Assembly (NCBI GenBank): GCA_018267615.1
Contig: JAFDYD010000047.1
Location: 16,109 to 51,139 of the forward strand
Length of the DNA: 35,031 nucleotides
Direction: 5' to 3'
Source: Bacteroidota bacterium
GTDB lineage: Bacteria; Bacteroidota; Bacteroidia; Chitinophagales; Chitinophagaceae
Shown piece after piece: positions 23,829-31,851 of this stretch. The position numbers and the translations under genes are program-made. The notes under the pieces are model-generated. The model worked only from the letters and a program-made list of their open reading frames with translations. It had not been told where the DNA came from and searched no databases. The first letter of the stretch is position 1. Each line of letters begins with the position of its first letter.

Positions 23829-24641
23829 TTATTGAGACAAATCTGTGTACAATTGCAAATAGTCTGTTAAATCAGATTCGGCATTGAATGAAAGCACTTT
23901 TTTACCGCGCACTTTGCTGAACTCATCGACCAGCTTTTTGTCCGTTTTCTCTGCGCCAAATGTAATTGCATCGGCATAAGTAGCACCTCCACGGAATAAT
24001 GCTGTGTTGTTGGCTTCAGCATACGGCTCGAGATCCTTATCTTTTAAAGTGGGGTGTATATTGGCAAGTTTCAGAAAATTTGCGCCTAATTTTTCTTTGA
24101 AAGTATTTTGACCGATTGTAAATATCACTTTGCTGTGCGCAAAAACCGGTTCTTTCTTGTACACGGTTTTTAAATAAAGAGGGATGAGACCCGTCATCCA
24201 ACCGCTGCAATGAATAACGTCTGGCGGCCATCCAAATTTTTTGACGGTTTCCAAAGCGCCTTTGCAGAAGAAAACCGTTCTCAGTCCATTATCATCAAAC
24301 CATTTTTCCTTTTCGTCGTGAAAAATGTATTTGCGTTTAAAAAGATCTTCGTTTTCAAGGAAATAAACCTGCAGGCGGGCATTAGGCAGAGAAGCTACTT
24401 TAATTTGCAGGGGATAATCATCATTATCGATCGAAACATTGATACCAGATAAACGAACAACTTCGTGCAGCCGGTGTCTTCTTTCATTGATTACTCCAAA
24501 ACGAGGCATGATGCAACGTATCTCAAAACCATTCTCATTTGATTTGATTGCCAATTTATTAATGGTTTCCGCAAATTCCGTGAACTCCAAATAGGGCGAC
24601 ATTTCATTGGCAATAAATAAAATCCTTTTCTTTGTTACCAT
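23829..24641 (-). CDS. Half-length glycogen/starch synthase-like protein (GT5 N-terminal domain)
   Basis: A 270-residue protein covering only the first Rossmann domain of GT5 glycogen synthase (normally about 480 residues). RILFIANEMSPYLEF matches the N-terminus of GlgA, but the ADP-glucose motif KTGGL is replaced (FTEFAETINKLA). WPPDVIHCSGWMTGLIPLY matches the acceptor-domain DVIHAHDW-type block. The donor-binding C-domain is absent, and the downstream DNA is intergenic with no leftover second half, so this is probably a short family and not a fresh truncation. Classic glycogen synthase activity is doubtful. It is divergent from panC. Confidence 0.8.
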   Translation of the reverse strand: MVTKKRILFIANEMSPYLEFTEFAETINKLAIKSNENGFEIRCIMPRFGVINERRHRLHEVVRLSGINVSIDNDDYPLQIKVASLPNARLQVYFLENEDLFKRKYIFHDEKEKWFDDNGLRTVFFCKGALETVKKFGWPPDVIHCSGWMTGLIPLYLKTVYKKEPVFAHSKVIFTIGQNTFKEKLGANFLKLANIHPTLKDKDLEPYAEANNTALFRGGATYADAITFGAEKTDKKLVDEFSKVRGKKVLSFNAESDLTDYLQLYTDLSQ

Positions 24642-24686
24642 TATTGATGATAATTAGTGAAGAGAGGCTTAACCAAAATCAGTTTG

Positions 24687-24694
24687 CAAAGGTA
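24687..24694 (-). promoter_or_regulatory. -7 promoter element (TACCTTTG) of the GT5-like gene
   Basis: An exact TAnnTTTG match on the minus strand, about 46 nt upstream of the start codon at 24641. No clear -33 element is seen. Confidence 0.4.
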
Positions 24695-24730
24695 AGGTAT
24701 TATTTCCGGAATTAGTGCCCTAGCAGGTTT

Positions 24731-24916
24731 GGGCAATGTCTCAGTTTGATTTTAGAGGTTGAAGTTATCGGCTGTAAGCTATAGGGTGTAAGGTATGGCA
24801 AACATCAATTAATAATGTTGCGTAGGGTGAAAAATAAAAATCGTGAATTGAAACAAGCCCTGCCATACCCTACACCCTATACCTTCCACCCCTAAAATCA
24901 GACTGAGACAGTACCC
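24731..24916. repeat. Two-level inverted repeat in the divergent gap before panC
   Basis: Outer arms 24731-24759 and 24888-24916 (TCTCAGTTTGATTTTAGAGG / CCTAAAATCAGACTGAGACA type) pair with a few mismatches. Inner arms 24781-24800 and 24861-24880 (ATAGGGTGTAAGGTATGGCA) pair at 19 of 20. No gene ends here, so a terminator role is unlikely for the flanking genes; it could lie in the panC leader. Confidence 0.88.
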
Positions 24917-24946
24917 AGGTTTGCGGGCATATTAAAGGATAAAAAA

Positions 24947-25795
24947 ATGATATTATTCAAGCATGTTCACGAGTTAAAAAATTACATCGCATCGGAACGT
25001 TTGGCTGGACGTAAAATTGGTTTTGTACCAACCATGGGAGCTCTTCATCAAGGGCATTTGGCATTGATTGAAACCTGCCGCGAAAATGGCAACCTGTCCA
25101 TTTGCAGCATTTTCGTGAACCCGACCCAGTTTAATGATCCAAAAGATTTTCAGAAATACCCGGTAACAATTGAAAAAGACATTTACCTGCTTGAAAAAAA
25201 AGGAACGGATATTCTTTTTCTACCATCAAAAGAAGAAATATATCCCGGCGGCACAACCGGCTTGCGTCACTACGAATTAGGTTTTCTGGAAACTATTCTC
25301 GAAGGAAAATTCAGGCCCGGACATTTTCAAGGCGTATGCCAGGTGATGGATCAATTGCTTCGAATTGTTGAACCCGATCATTTGTATATGGGACAAAAAG
25401 ACTATCAGCAATGCATGGTTGTAAAAAAACTTTTGCAGATCATCGGATTGAAAACTGTTTTTCATGCTTGTCCCACAGTCAGAGAATCAGACGGACTCGC
25501 CATGAGCAGTCGCAATACAAGGTTGAATGAATCGGAAAGAATAAATGCGGTCACAATATTTAAAACACTTTCTTATTTGAAAAAAAATATCAGGCAGGGT
25601 GATTTATCCGGGCTGTTAAATAACGCAAAGAATTTGCTGATCGAAAAAGATTTCAAAGTGGATTATGTGGAGATCGCCGATGCTGAAACGCTCGAAACAG
25701 TCAATGAATGGAACGGCAAACAAAACGTTGTTGCTTTGATAGCTGCTTTTTTACATGAAGTGAGATTAATAGACAATATGCTTCTTCACCCATGA
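24947..25795 (+). CDS. panC: Pantoate--beta-alanine ligase
   Basis: A 282-residue cytidylyltransferase-like enzyme that joins pantoate and beta-alanine with ATP to make pantothenate. The HxGH nucleotide site is His34-His37 in PTMGALHQGH. The later motifs MGQKDYQQ and LAMSSRNTRL are in place. The start at 24947 follows an AAAGGAT stretch. PanD, which makes the beta-alanine substrate, is encoded 68 nt downstream, so the pair forms a pantothenate module. Confidence 0.96.
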   Translation: MILFKHVHELKNYIASERLAGRKIGFVPTMGALHQGHLALIETCRENGNLSICSIFVNPTQFNDPKDFQKYPVTIEKDIYLLEKKGTDILFLPSKEEIYPGGTTGLRHYELGFLETILEGKFRPGHFQGVCQVMDQLLRIVEPDHLYMGQKDYQQCMVVKKLLQIIGLKTVFHACPTVRESDGLAMSSRNTRLNESERINAVTIFKTLSYLKKNIRQGDLSGLLNNAKNLLIEKDFKVDYVEIADAETLETVNEWNGKQNVVALIAAFLHEVRLIDNMLLHP

Positions 25796-25820
25796 ACATG
25801 ACTGAACCAAAATAGATCGC

Positions 25821-25828
25821 TATTTTTG
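25821..25828 (+). promoter_or_regulatory. Possible -7 element (TATTTTTG) before panD
   Basis: A TAnnTTTG match in the short panC-panD gap, 35 nt before the panD start. It suggests panD may have its own promoter besides read-through from panC. There is no supporting -33 element. Confidence 0.3.
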
Positions 25829-25863
25829 TAACCATTTAAATTTTTCAGACTGAATTGACCTTT

Positions 25864-26208
25864 ATGGATATTGAAATTTTAAAATCGAAAATACATCGAA
25901 TCGTTATTACCGAGGCGAACCTGAACTATGTTGGAAGTCTCACATTAGACGAAGATCTGATGGATGCGGCTAATATGATTGAGAACGAAAAAGTTCAGAT
26001 TGTAAACGTGAATAACGGTGCGCGCATTGAAACTTATATAATCAAAGGAAAAAGAGGATCAGGAATATGTTGTCTGAATGGTCCCGCTGCACGGCAGGGA
26101 GCAACAGGTGATATCGTCATTGTGATCTCGTATGCTACAATGGATTTTGAGCAAGCAAAAAAATTCAAACCCTGGATTATTTTTCCGAAGGAAGGAAATG
26201 TGTTGTGA
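25864..26208 (+). CDS. panD: Aspartate 1-decarboxylase (pyruvoyl enzyme)
   Basis: A 114-residue proenzyme that decarboxylates aspartate to beta-alanine. The start at 25864 gives MDIEILKSKIHR, the family N-terminus, and puts the autocleavage site at Gly24-Ser25 in NYVGSLTLDE, the expected position. The pyruvoyl group forms from Ser25. The substrate-site Arg and the GSGICCLNGPAARQG block are conserved. An upstream TTG in frame (25855) is less likely as start. It probably works with panC. Confidence 0.95.
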   Translation: MDIEILKSKIHRIVITEANLNYVGSLTLDEDLMDAANMIENEKVQIVNVNNGARIETYIIKGKRGSGICCLNGPAARQGATGDIVIVISYATMDFEQAKKFKPWIIFPKEGNVL

Positions 26209-26222
26209 GGAGAGTTGATTGA

Positions 26223-26296
26223 GTTGCACTTTGCGAAACTTGGCGTCTTTGCGTGACAATTTTTTCTCGCAAAGACGCCAAGTCGCAAAGTGCAAC
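26223..26296. repeat. Inverted repeat, CTTTGCG family
   Basis: Arms 26223-26253 and 26268-26296 are complementary apart from a 2-nt indel, with a loop of 14 nt. It starts 15 nt after the panD stop codon. An in-frame upstream extension of the next gene runs through it and is spurious. Confidence 0.9.
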
Positions 26297-26371
26297 CCAA
26301 TCATCTTTCCATTAAATCATCCAAATCCAAGTTCATATTTCCACATTTGTATTGTAACTTGTTCGGGACTT

Positions 26372-27400
26372 ATGAAGAAAAAATTATTACCGGTTTTACA
26401 ATATTTCTTTTTCGCTGCATTGGCGGCATTTTTTGTGTGGCTGAGTTTGCGCGGATTGGACAAAGCAAAATGGCAACAATTAAAAGATGCAATTGATCGG
26501 GCGCATTATTGGCTGCTCATTCCCGTATTATTATTATTACTACTGAGTCACTGGCTAAGAGCATTGCGATGGAAGCAGTTGATGGAACCTCTCGGATACC
26601 ATCCTTCTAAATTGAATAGTTTTTTCGCGGTGATGATTGGCTATTTTGTGAACCTCGGAGCGCCCCGACTCGGCGAAGTTATCAAATGCACTATCCTTGC
26701 ACGTTATGAAAAAATTCCTGCCAATAAATTGGTTGGAACCATTGTCGCTGAAAGAGCGTTTGATGTAATCTGCCTGGCACTTGTTTTTGCGCTCACATTT
26801 GTTTTTCAGTTCGACGTGATCGACTCGCTCGCAAAATCATACATATACCCTCTTTTTGAAAATAAAAGCGGGAAGGTTTCTTACGAAAAAATAGTTTTTC
26901 TATTTGTTGGACTTATTGTTTTTCTTTTACTCTTGAAATTTCTCTTTAGCAGACTTGGGCATATCAATATCGTGCAAAAAATAAAAACGATACTAACCGG
27001 TGTATGGCACGGATTGATCAGTGTGCGCCTGCTTAAAAACAAACCATTATTTTTCGCATATACAATTGGCATCTGGCTGCTTTATCTTGTTGCTACCTGG
27101 TGTGGTTTTTTTGCGATTTCAGAAACAAGCGGTCTTGGATTAGCAGATGCGTTGACCGTATTGGCAATGGGCAGCGTGGGTATGATTCTTTCTCCAGGTG
27201 GCATCGGCGCATATGCATTGCTGGTACAAGAAACAGTTGCGTTATACCATATTCCGAAAGAGCCATATGGTCAGGCATTAGGATGGCTGCTTTGGTTCGG
27301 CCAGTTCCTCAGCTTCGTGTTCTTCGGCGTAGTAAGTTTTATTTTGCTGCCGCGTATTAACAAAACAAAGAATGAAAAGCCCGCAGATAATATCGCATAA
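26372..27400 (+). CDS. UPF0104 / lysylphosphatidylglycerol synthase transmembrane-type protein
   Basis: A 342-residue multi-span membrane protein with about eight hydrophobic segments. The start at 26372 (MKKKLLPVLQYFFFAALAAFF) is preferred over a longer in-frame version that would translate the hairpin repeat. The RALRWKQLMEPLG, LGAPRLGEVIKC and AERAFDVICLAL stretches match the membrane half of MprF-like flippases/synthases, without the soluble aminoacyl-transferase domain. MSVGMILSPGG-type residues near 270 are also typical. Probable role: lipid transport or flipping; the substrate is unknown. It overlaps the next gene by 29 nt. Confidence 0.85.
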   Translation: MKKKLLPVLQYFFFAALAAFFVWLSLRGLDKAKWQQLKDAIDRAHYWLLIPVLLLLLLSHWLRALRWKQLMEPLGYHPSKLNSFFAVMIGYFVNLGAPRLGEVIKCTILARYEKIPANKLVGTIVAERAFDVICLALVFALTFVFQFDVIDSLAKSYIYPLFENKSGKVSYEKIVFLFVGLIVFLLLLKFLFSRLGHINIVQKIKTILTGVWHGLISVRLLKNKPLFFAYTIGIWLLYLVATWCGFFAISETSGLGLADALTVLAMGSVGMILSPGGIGAYALLVQETVALYHIPKEPYGQALGWLLWFGQFLSFVFFGVVSFILLPRINKTKNEKPADNIA

Positions 27401-27863
27401 AATTTTTCAATTGGTAGAACTGCAGCGACAGTTGGAAAGACTTCGCCTGTTAAAAAAACAAATTGTATTTACCAACGGAGTTTTTGATATCATTCACCAG
27501 GGACATATTGCTTCCCTTTCGCAAGCCGCCATAGAAGCAGATTTCTTGGTGGTTGGTTTGAATTCTGATGCATCTACAAAAAGACTAAAAGGCCCACAGA
27601 GACCAGTCAATAACCAGTATGCAAGAGCCATCGTAATGGCTTCTTTGTTGATGGTAGATGCGGTGATCATTTTTGATGAAGACACACCACTGCAATTGAT
27701 CAACGCATTAAAACCCGATGTATTGGTGAAAGGAGGCGATTACACACTCGACCAGATCGTCGGTGCAAAAGAAGTAATGGAAAATGGAGGAAGAGTAGTT
27801 ATTAATCCTATCGTGGAAGGATTCTCAACGACTGAAATTATTGGAAAGTTAGGTAACCCGTGA
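27372..27863 (+). CDS. rfaE2: D-glycero-beta-D-manno-heptose-1-phosphate adenylyltransferase (HldE C-terminal type)
   Basis: A 163-residue nucleotidyltransferase that adenylates heptose-1-phosphate in the ADP-heptose pathway for lipopolysaccharide core. The HxGH motif is His42-His45 in FTNGVFDIIHQGH, and VLVKGGDYTLDQIVGA is the second signature. It corresponds to the stand-alone second domain of HldE. Its start lies inside the 3' end of the membrane-protein gene, indicating translational coupling. Confidence 0.9.
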   Translation: MKSPQIISHKIFQLVELQRQLERLRLLKKQIVFTNGVFDIIHQGHIASLSQAAIEADFLVVGLNSDASTKRLKGPQRPVNNQYARAIVMASLLMVDAVIIFDEDTPLQLINALKPDVLVKGGDYTLDQIVGAKEVMENGGRVVINPIVEGFSTTEIIGKLGNP

Positions 27864-27880
27864 CGAGAAAAATTCGAAGA

Positions 27881-27985
27881 AATATTCAACACTCAATATT
27901 CAATGCTCAAGCTAGATTAGATATTCAAGAAACGTTTTGCATCAATACTTGCGCATTGAATATTGAGTGTTGATTATTGAATATT
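27881..27985. repeat. Inverted repeat (ATATTCAACACTCAATATT words)
   Basis: Arms 27881-27906 and 27953-27985 are complementary, with a perfect 21-bp core and a 7-nt insertion in the right arm; the spacer is about 46 nt. It lies between two converging genes. Confidence 0.88.
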
Positions 27986-27989
27986 TTTT

Positions 27990-28622
27990 TCAACTCCTGT
28001 ACATCCGCTCTACTTCCAACACAATTGCTTCCATCTGCTGATCATCACCTTTTGCATCGTAGGGTTGTTTGAGATTGCTTCCGAAGAAGAATGCAACCGT
28101 TTGCCAGAAGCGCGCAGTAAATCCGCCTTTATATTCTTTGATGATATCGTAGCAATTATTTCCCGTCTGACGATTGATTAGTTTCATCAACACTTTCCCC
28201 TGATAAACGGAAAGATTCTCTAAAGGATCCGCAAATTCTTTTTTAAGATCTTTTTCTTTCGATTTGATATATGTTTTTCTCTCACTCTCGTTCGTCATTT
28301 TAGCAAGCTTGGCATTCATGTCGTTCATGATAGCTCCGGCCTTTCGTGCAAATGGATAGGTTACATAGACAGCATTTCTCAGTCGCGTCCATTCTTCAAC
28401 ACGTTTGCGCATGGCATGACTCATCGGTCCCGATATCCAGACCATCGTAAGGGTTCTTGAAGGAATTGTATCACCATTATAAATGTATACTGGCACCAAT
28501 AGTGTATCGTTGGGACCGTATCTTGGAGATGAAGGCTGCTGTGCAAACGAAGAAAGACCCGCTACCAAAAAGAGTACGAGGATTAATATAAAATGAAGAT
28601 ATTTTTTTGAAAAAAATCTCAT
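27990..28622 (-). CDS. DUF4294 domain protein, exported
   Basis: A 210-residue protein with a signal peptide (FILILVLFLVAGLSSFAQ). The central VWISGPMSHAMRKRVEEWTRLRNAV region contains the DUF4294 signature. A lysine-rich helical segment (KSKEKDLKKEFADP) follows. It is a conserved Bacteroidota protein of unknown function and lies downstream of the cytochrome-maturation genes on the same strand, separated from ccmF by a hairpin. Confidence 0.8.
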   Translation of the reverse strand: MRFFSKKYLHFILILVLFLVAGLSSFAQQPSSPRYGPNDTLLVPVYIYNGDTIPSRTLTMVWISGPMSHAMRKRVEEWTRLRNAVYVTYPFARKAGAIMNDMNAKLAKMTNESERKTYIKSKEKDLKKEFADPLENLSVYQGKVLMKLINRQTGNNCYDIIKEYKGGFTARFWQTVAFFFGSNLKQPYDAKGDDQQMEAIVLEVERMYRS

Positions 28623-28672
28623 AAGATTATCCGGATAAAGATAATTAAATTCCTTTAAAAGTCATATACGTT

Positions 28673-28765
28673 GCGAACGCTTAATGCTGAACGCTGAACG
28701 CTAAACGCCGGATGTGCTCTGCGTTCAGCGTTAAGCGTTAAGCATTCAGCGTTAAGCATTCAGCG
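28673..28765. repeat. Inverted repeat of CGCTGAA/CGCTTAA words, overlapping the ccmF end
   Basis: Left arm 28673-28708 and right arm 28721-28765 are complementary in tandem 7-nt words. The ccmF stop codon (28752-28754) and its last residues (...LNA) fall inside the right arm. A related element is at 33451-33571. Confidence 0.85.
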
Positions 28766-31193
28766 TCAATCTGCCCTTCGCTCGACGAACAATACTCACC
28801 ACAAATCCGATAATCATAATGATCGTCCCAATCCACAATACGTTGATTTGAGGAAATTCGTACACCTTCAACGCCACAAAAGGCACGAGGTTGGAAGATT
28901 CTTTGACTTTCAATTCAATTTTATTATGATCGCTCACTTTGCCAAGCATTAGCGCAAGGTTTTGAGCAAACACCGTATCGGGCATATAATGCACTTCATT
29001 ATTCCGTACATATAACAAAGGCCTTGCATGATAGCGGATCGTATCCCTGCTCACAACCGTAATTGCCGCCATCAAAGCAGTATCAACATCTTTTTTGAAA
29101 TGATATTTATCATTATCCGGATTTACTGCTACCGAATCCAAAACCATATATCCTTTCGAATAAAAAATCGTATCACGTATTGCTACCGGGTATGATTTAA
29201 ATCCGGCGGTATCTCCTTCCGCGCTATTATCGGCAGCACTGATATAAGAAAATATATCACGGTCCCAATAATGTCGCTTATCAGGATTCGCTGAAATTCC
29301 CTCCTGCCCTTTTGTATTCTTTATCCAGTTCGGATACAAAACAAAATCTTCTGTTCCATCTTTTTTGCGGAAACGGATTTTGAAATAAGTCATTTTGCTT
29401 TTCTCATCCATCGAATCGCTACTCAGATACGTTGCCCAATATTTACCCATGTCCGTCTCCACATTTTTCAACAGCGTGATATTCTCCAGTGGATTTTGTT
29501 TGGATGCAGGATCGAAATTGATATTGATGCCCGTTGTATTGTAAGACAACACTTCTTTTTTTGCCGAGGATAATAAAATACCAACCAACATCAATCCAAA
29601 TCCAACATGCGCTATCGATGCGCCCGCCATTTTGAATTTTCCATTCAATCCCGACCATATATATCCTGCATTGGCAACAACGGCATAAATGGCGCAGAAT
29701 AATCCAAGATGAATTGCTGCGAGAAACCCGGTTCCATATTTGTCATAATGGATACCACCGAAAACGCTAAAAAGAATTGCAACTACAAGTGCGATTACCG
29801 TTGGCCATAATAATTTTTTAAAAAAGTATTCTTTCGAAGTGTCTTTATATTTCAGATACTGCGTCACTGCAGTAAGCGCGCCGAGAATGATTGCAATAAA
29901 AATTTCAATCCTGTTATATGCAAATTCAACATCTTCTCCAATGGTCCATTTTGTTCCGGCAATTTGATTGATAACCGGCAATGAAGTAGCGATCATTACA
30001 AATACAGAAGACAAGAAAATAACGAGTGCACCAATAAACATCCAGAATTCTCTCGAATATGTATTCTCTTCTTTTTTGATGTGCGGAATCTTTTTGTATT
30101 CTCTGATATATAAAAAGATGGATGGAAAAAGAAATACAAGAATGAAAATGATCAGCTGTATTTCCATGCCCGATGCAACAAATGCATGTACGGAAGTATC
30201 ACCCAGTCTTCCGCTCCTGGTAAGATAGGTCGAATATAAAATAAGAATGAAAGCGAGTATTAGAAATAAATATGTTGATCGGAGTGAATGTCCCGTTGAA
30301 TTATAAACTACCAGCGTATGAAGTCCGGCAACCATAACCAGCCAGGGAACGAGTGACGCATTCTCAACAGGATCCCATGCCCAGTAACCACCGAATGTCA
30401 GTGATTCGTATGCCCATGCAGCGCCCATCATGATTCCAGTGCCAAGTACGCAAGCAGAAAACAAAGTCCATGGCAGGGCAGATTTAGCCCAGCCACCAAA
30501 GTCTTTTTTCATTAATCCAGAAACAGCAAAAGCAAATGGAACGATGGTAGATGCAAAACCGAGAAACAATATCGGCGGATGAATAACCATCCAATAATTC
30601 TGTAGTAACTGATTCAGACTTTGTCCATCCTGCATTTGAGGGATCTTCAAATAATCCGCGCGTTGAAAAATGGGTCCATCGCTAAATTTTTCGCGAACCA
30701 ATAAAAAAGGACTATTACCGATTCTCAAACCAAAAACATACGCGCCCATGATCATGGTGGACAAACAAAACTGTGCGAAGCTGATCACCGTCATTACCGG
30801 TGCGGTCCATTTTTTTGATCTGAAAATAATAATGATTCCCAAAACGCAATGCCACATCATCCACAATAAAAAACTTCCTTCCTGTGCTTCCCAGATACAA
30901 GCCAATAAATATTTTGGAGAAAGTGCCTTACTGGAATGTTCCCATGCAAAATTGTATTCAAATAAATGTGCGCGAACGATATAATAAATGGTTGCGAAAA
31001 CACCGAACACCGAAACTGCATCTATGAAAAAAGCAAATCGTCCAAGGCGCTTCCAACTTTTTTCTTCAGTTGCATCTTTTGTTCTGGTCGCTTTGAAATA
31101 AGCGATCATCGCAACGAATGAAGCAGCGAACGAAAGGATAACAAAGAAATGCCCAAGTTTACCAGGCAATAGATGTTCGCCTATATAATCCAT
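28752..31193 (-). CDS. ccmF: Cytochrome c biogenesis protein CcsA/CcmF-type (haem lyase subunit)
   Basis: An 813-residue polytopic membrane protein that ligates haem to apocytochrome c. The WWD-type haem-handling motif is GGYWAWDPVENAS (268-280), preceded by WEAQEGSFLLW (101-111) and MVIHPPILFLG (202-212). About 14 to 15 hydrophobic segments flank a large C-terminal soluble region (about residues 535-780), as in long CcmF proteins. ccmE begins 6 nt upstream on the same strand, so the two form an operon. The last residues (LTLNA) come from a repeat. Confidence 0.9.
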   Translation of the reverse strand: MDYIGEHLLPGKLGHFFVILSFAASFVAMIAYFKATRTKDATEEKSWKRLGRFAFFIDAVSVFGVFATIYYIVRAHLFEYNFAWEHSSKALSPKYLLACIWEAQEGSFLLWMMWHCVLGIIIIFRSKKWTAPVMTVISFAQFCLSTMIMGAYVFGLRIGNSPFLLVREKFSDGPIFQRADYLKIPQMQDGQSLNQLLQNYWMVIHPPILFLGFASTIVPFAFAVSGLMKKDFGGWAKSALPWTLFSACVLGTGIMMGAAWAYESLTFGGYWAWDPVENASLVPWLVMVAGLHTLVVYNSTGHSLRSTYLFLILAFILILYSTYLTRSGRLGDTSVHAFVASGMEIQLIIFILVFLFPSIFLYIREYKKIPHIKKEENTYSREFWMFIGALVIFLSSVFVMIATSLPVINQIAGTKWTIGEDVEFAYNRIEIFIAIILGALTAVTQYLKYKDTSKEYFFKKLLWPTVIALVVAILFSVFGGIHYDKYGTGFLAAIHLGLFCAIYAVVANAGYIWSGLNGKFKMAGASIAHVGFGLMLVGILLSSAKKEVLSYNTTGININFDPASKQNPLENITLLKNVETDMGKYWATYLSSDSMDEKSKMTYFKIRFRKKDGTEDFVLYPNWIKNTKGQEGISANPDKRHYWDRDIFSYISAADNSAEGDTAGFKSYPVAIRDTIFYSKGYMVLDSVAVNPDNDKYHFKKDVDTALMAAITVVSRDTIRYHARPLLYVRNNEVHYMPDTVFAQNLALMLGKVSDHNKIELKVKESSNLVPFVALKVYEFPQINVLWIGTIIMIIGFVVSIVRRAKGRLTLNA

Positions 31194-31199
31194 AATGTG

Positions 31200-31616
31200 T
31201 TATTGATTTTCGCTGAGATTTTTCTTAGCCGCAGCCGGGTCATCTTTATATTTGGAAGGACATTTTATAAGAATGCCGTCTTTTTGAGTAATCTCGAATA
31301 CATCACCTTTCATTTTTCCTTTCAACACAATCCGCTCAGCTTTTTCCATATCATATGGTTTTCCATAATAATAAACCACTTTCGCCTTATTGCCCAACGT
31401 ATCCGCGATATGAAAACTAAGATAGTTCGGATTTTTCGCCGGATCATACTCTATTGGAACGGTGTTATCAAGTTTCGCGATGATGGTAACACTCTTTCCT
31501 TCCTTTTGTTTTGCAGAGGCAATGGTTTCATAAGTGGATAAGTTGCCCATAAAACTCACCAGCACACCAATAGCGATGGCGATGAATACGAGCAGGATTA
31601 TATGTAATTTTTTCAT
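31200..31616 (-). CDS. ccmE: Cytochrome c maturation protein CcmE (haem chaperone, CxxxY type)
   Basis: A 138-residue membrane-anchored haem chaperone: hydrophobic residues 4-23, then an OB-fold beta domain (VTIIAKLDNTVPIEY, LSFHIADTLGNKAKVVYYYGKPYDM). The haem-binding position is cysteine: KCPSKYKDD has Cys119 and Tyr123, the CxxxY pattern, instead of the HxxxY of proteobacterial CcmE. ccmF follows after 6 nt. Confidence 0.88.
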   Translation of the reverse strand: MKKLHIILLVFIAIAIGVLVSFMGNLSTYETIASAKQKEGKSVTIIAKLDNTVPIEYDPAKNPNYLSFHIADTLGNKAKVVYYYGKPYDMEKAERIVLKGKMKGDVFEITQKDGILIKCPSKYKDDPAAAKKNLSENQ

Positions 31617-31624
31617 GATGAACG

Positions 31625-31632
31625 CAAAGTTA
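31625..31632 (-). promoter_or_regulatory. -7 element (TAACTTTG) directly before ccmE
   Basis: An exact TAnnTTTG match ending only 8 nt before the start codon, so a transcript begun here would be nearly leaderless. No clear -33 element is seen. Confidence 0.3.
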
Positions 31633-31851
31633 AATGTTTTACGATTGCGATGTACGATTTCTATTGCAATGGCGTTTAGTTTTTTAACAAAACAAAAAAA
31701 ACGATCCCCAGTTTCGGAGATTTTTGAAAACTGTGTAAGAAATGTAGTTTCTAGCGTTTCAATTTGTAAATCCGTATGTGATTTTTGACCGTAGCTATTA
31801 CTGCAGTAACTTGCATTCAGTTTCCAGTACCACTACAACTACACACAAGCA

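Larger units (their letters stand above)
24642..24946. other. 305-bp divergent gap
   Basis: This region between the GT5-like gene and panC holds a -7 element (24687-24694) and the two-level hairpin at 24731-24916. I see no gene. Confidence 0.6.

Noticed and set aside
10339..26296. CRISPR array from the repeated CTTTGCG-type words
   Set aside because: The copies are single hairpins scattered over many gaps, with no regular spacing, no unique spacers and no cas genes.
26219..26371. In-frame upstream extension of the UPF0104-type gene
   Set aside because: The extra 51 residues come from the CTTTGCG hairpin; the ATG at 26372 starts the usual hydrophobic N-terminus.
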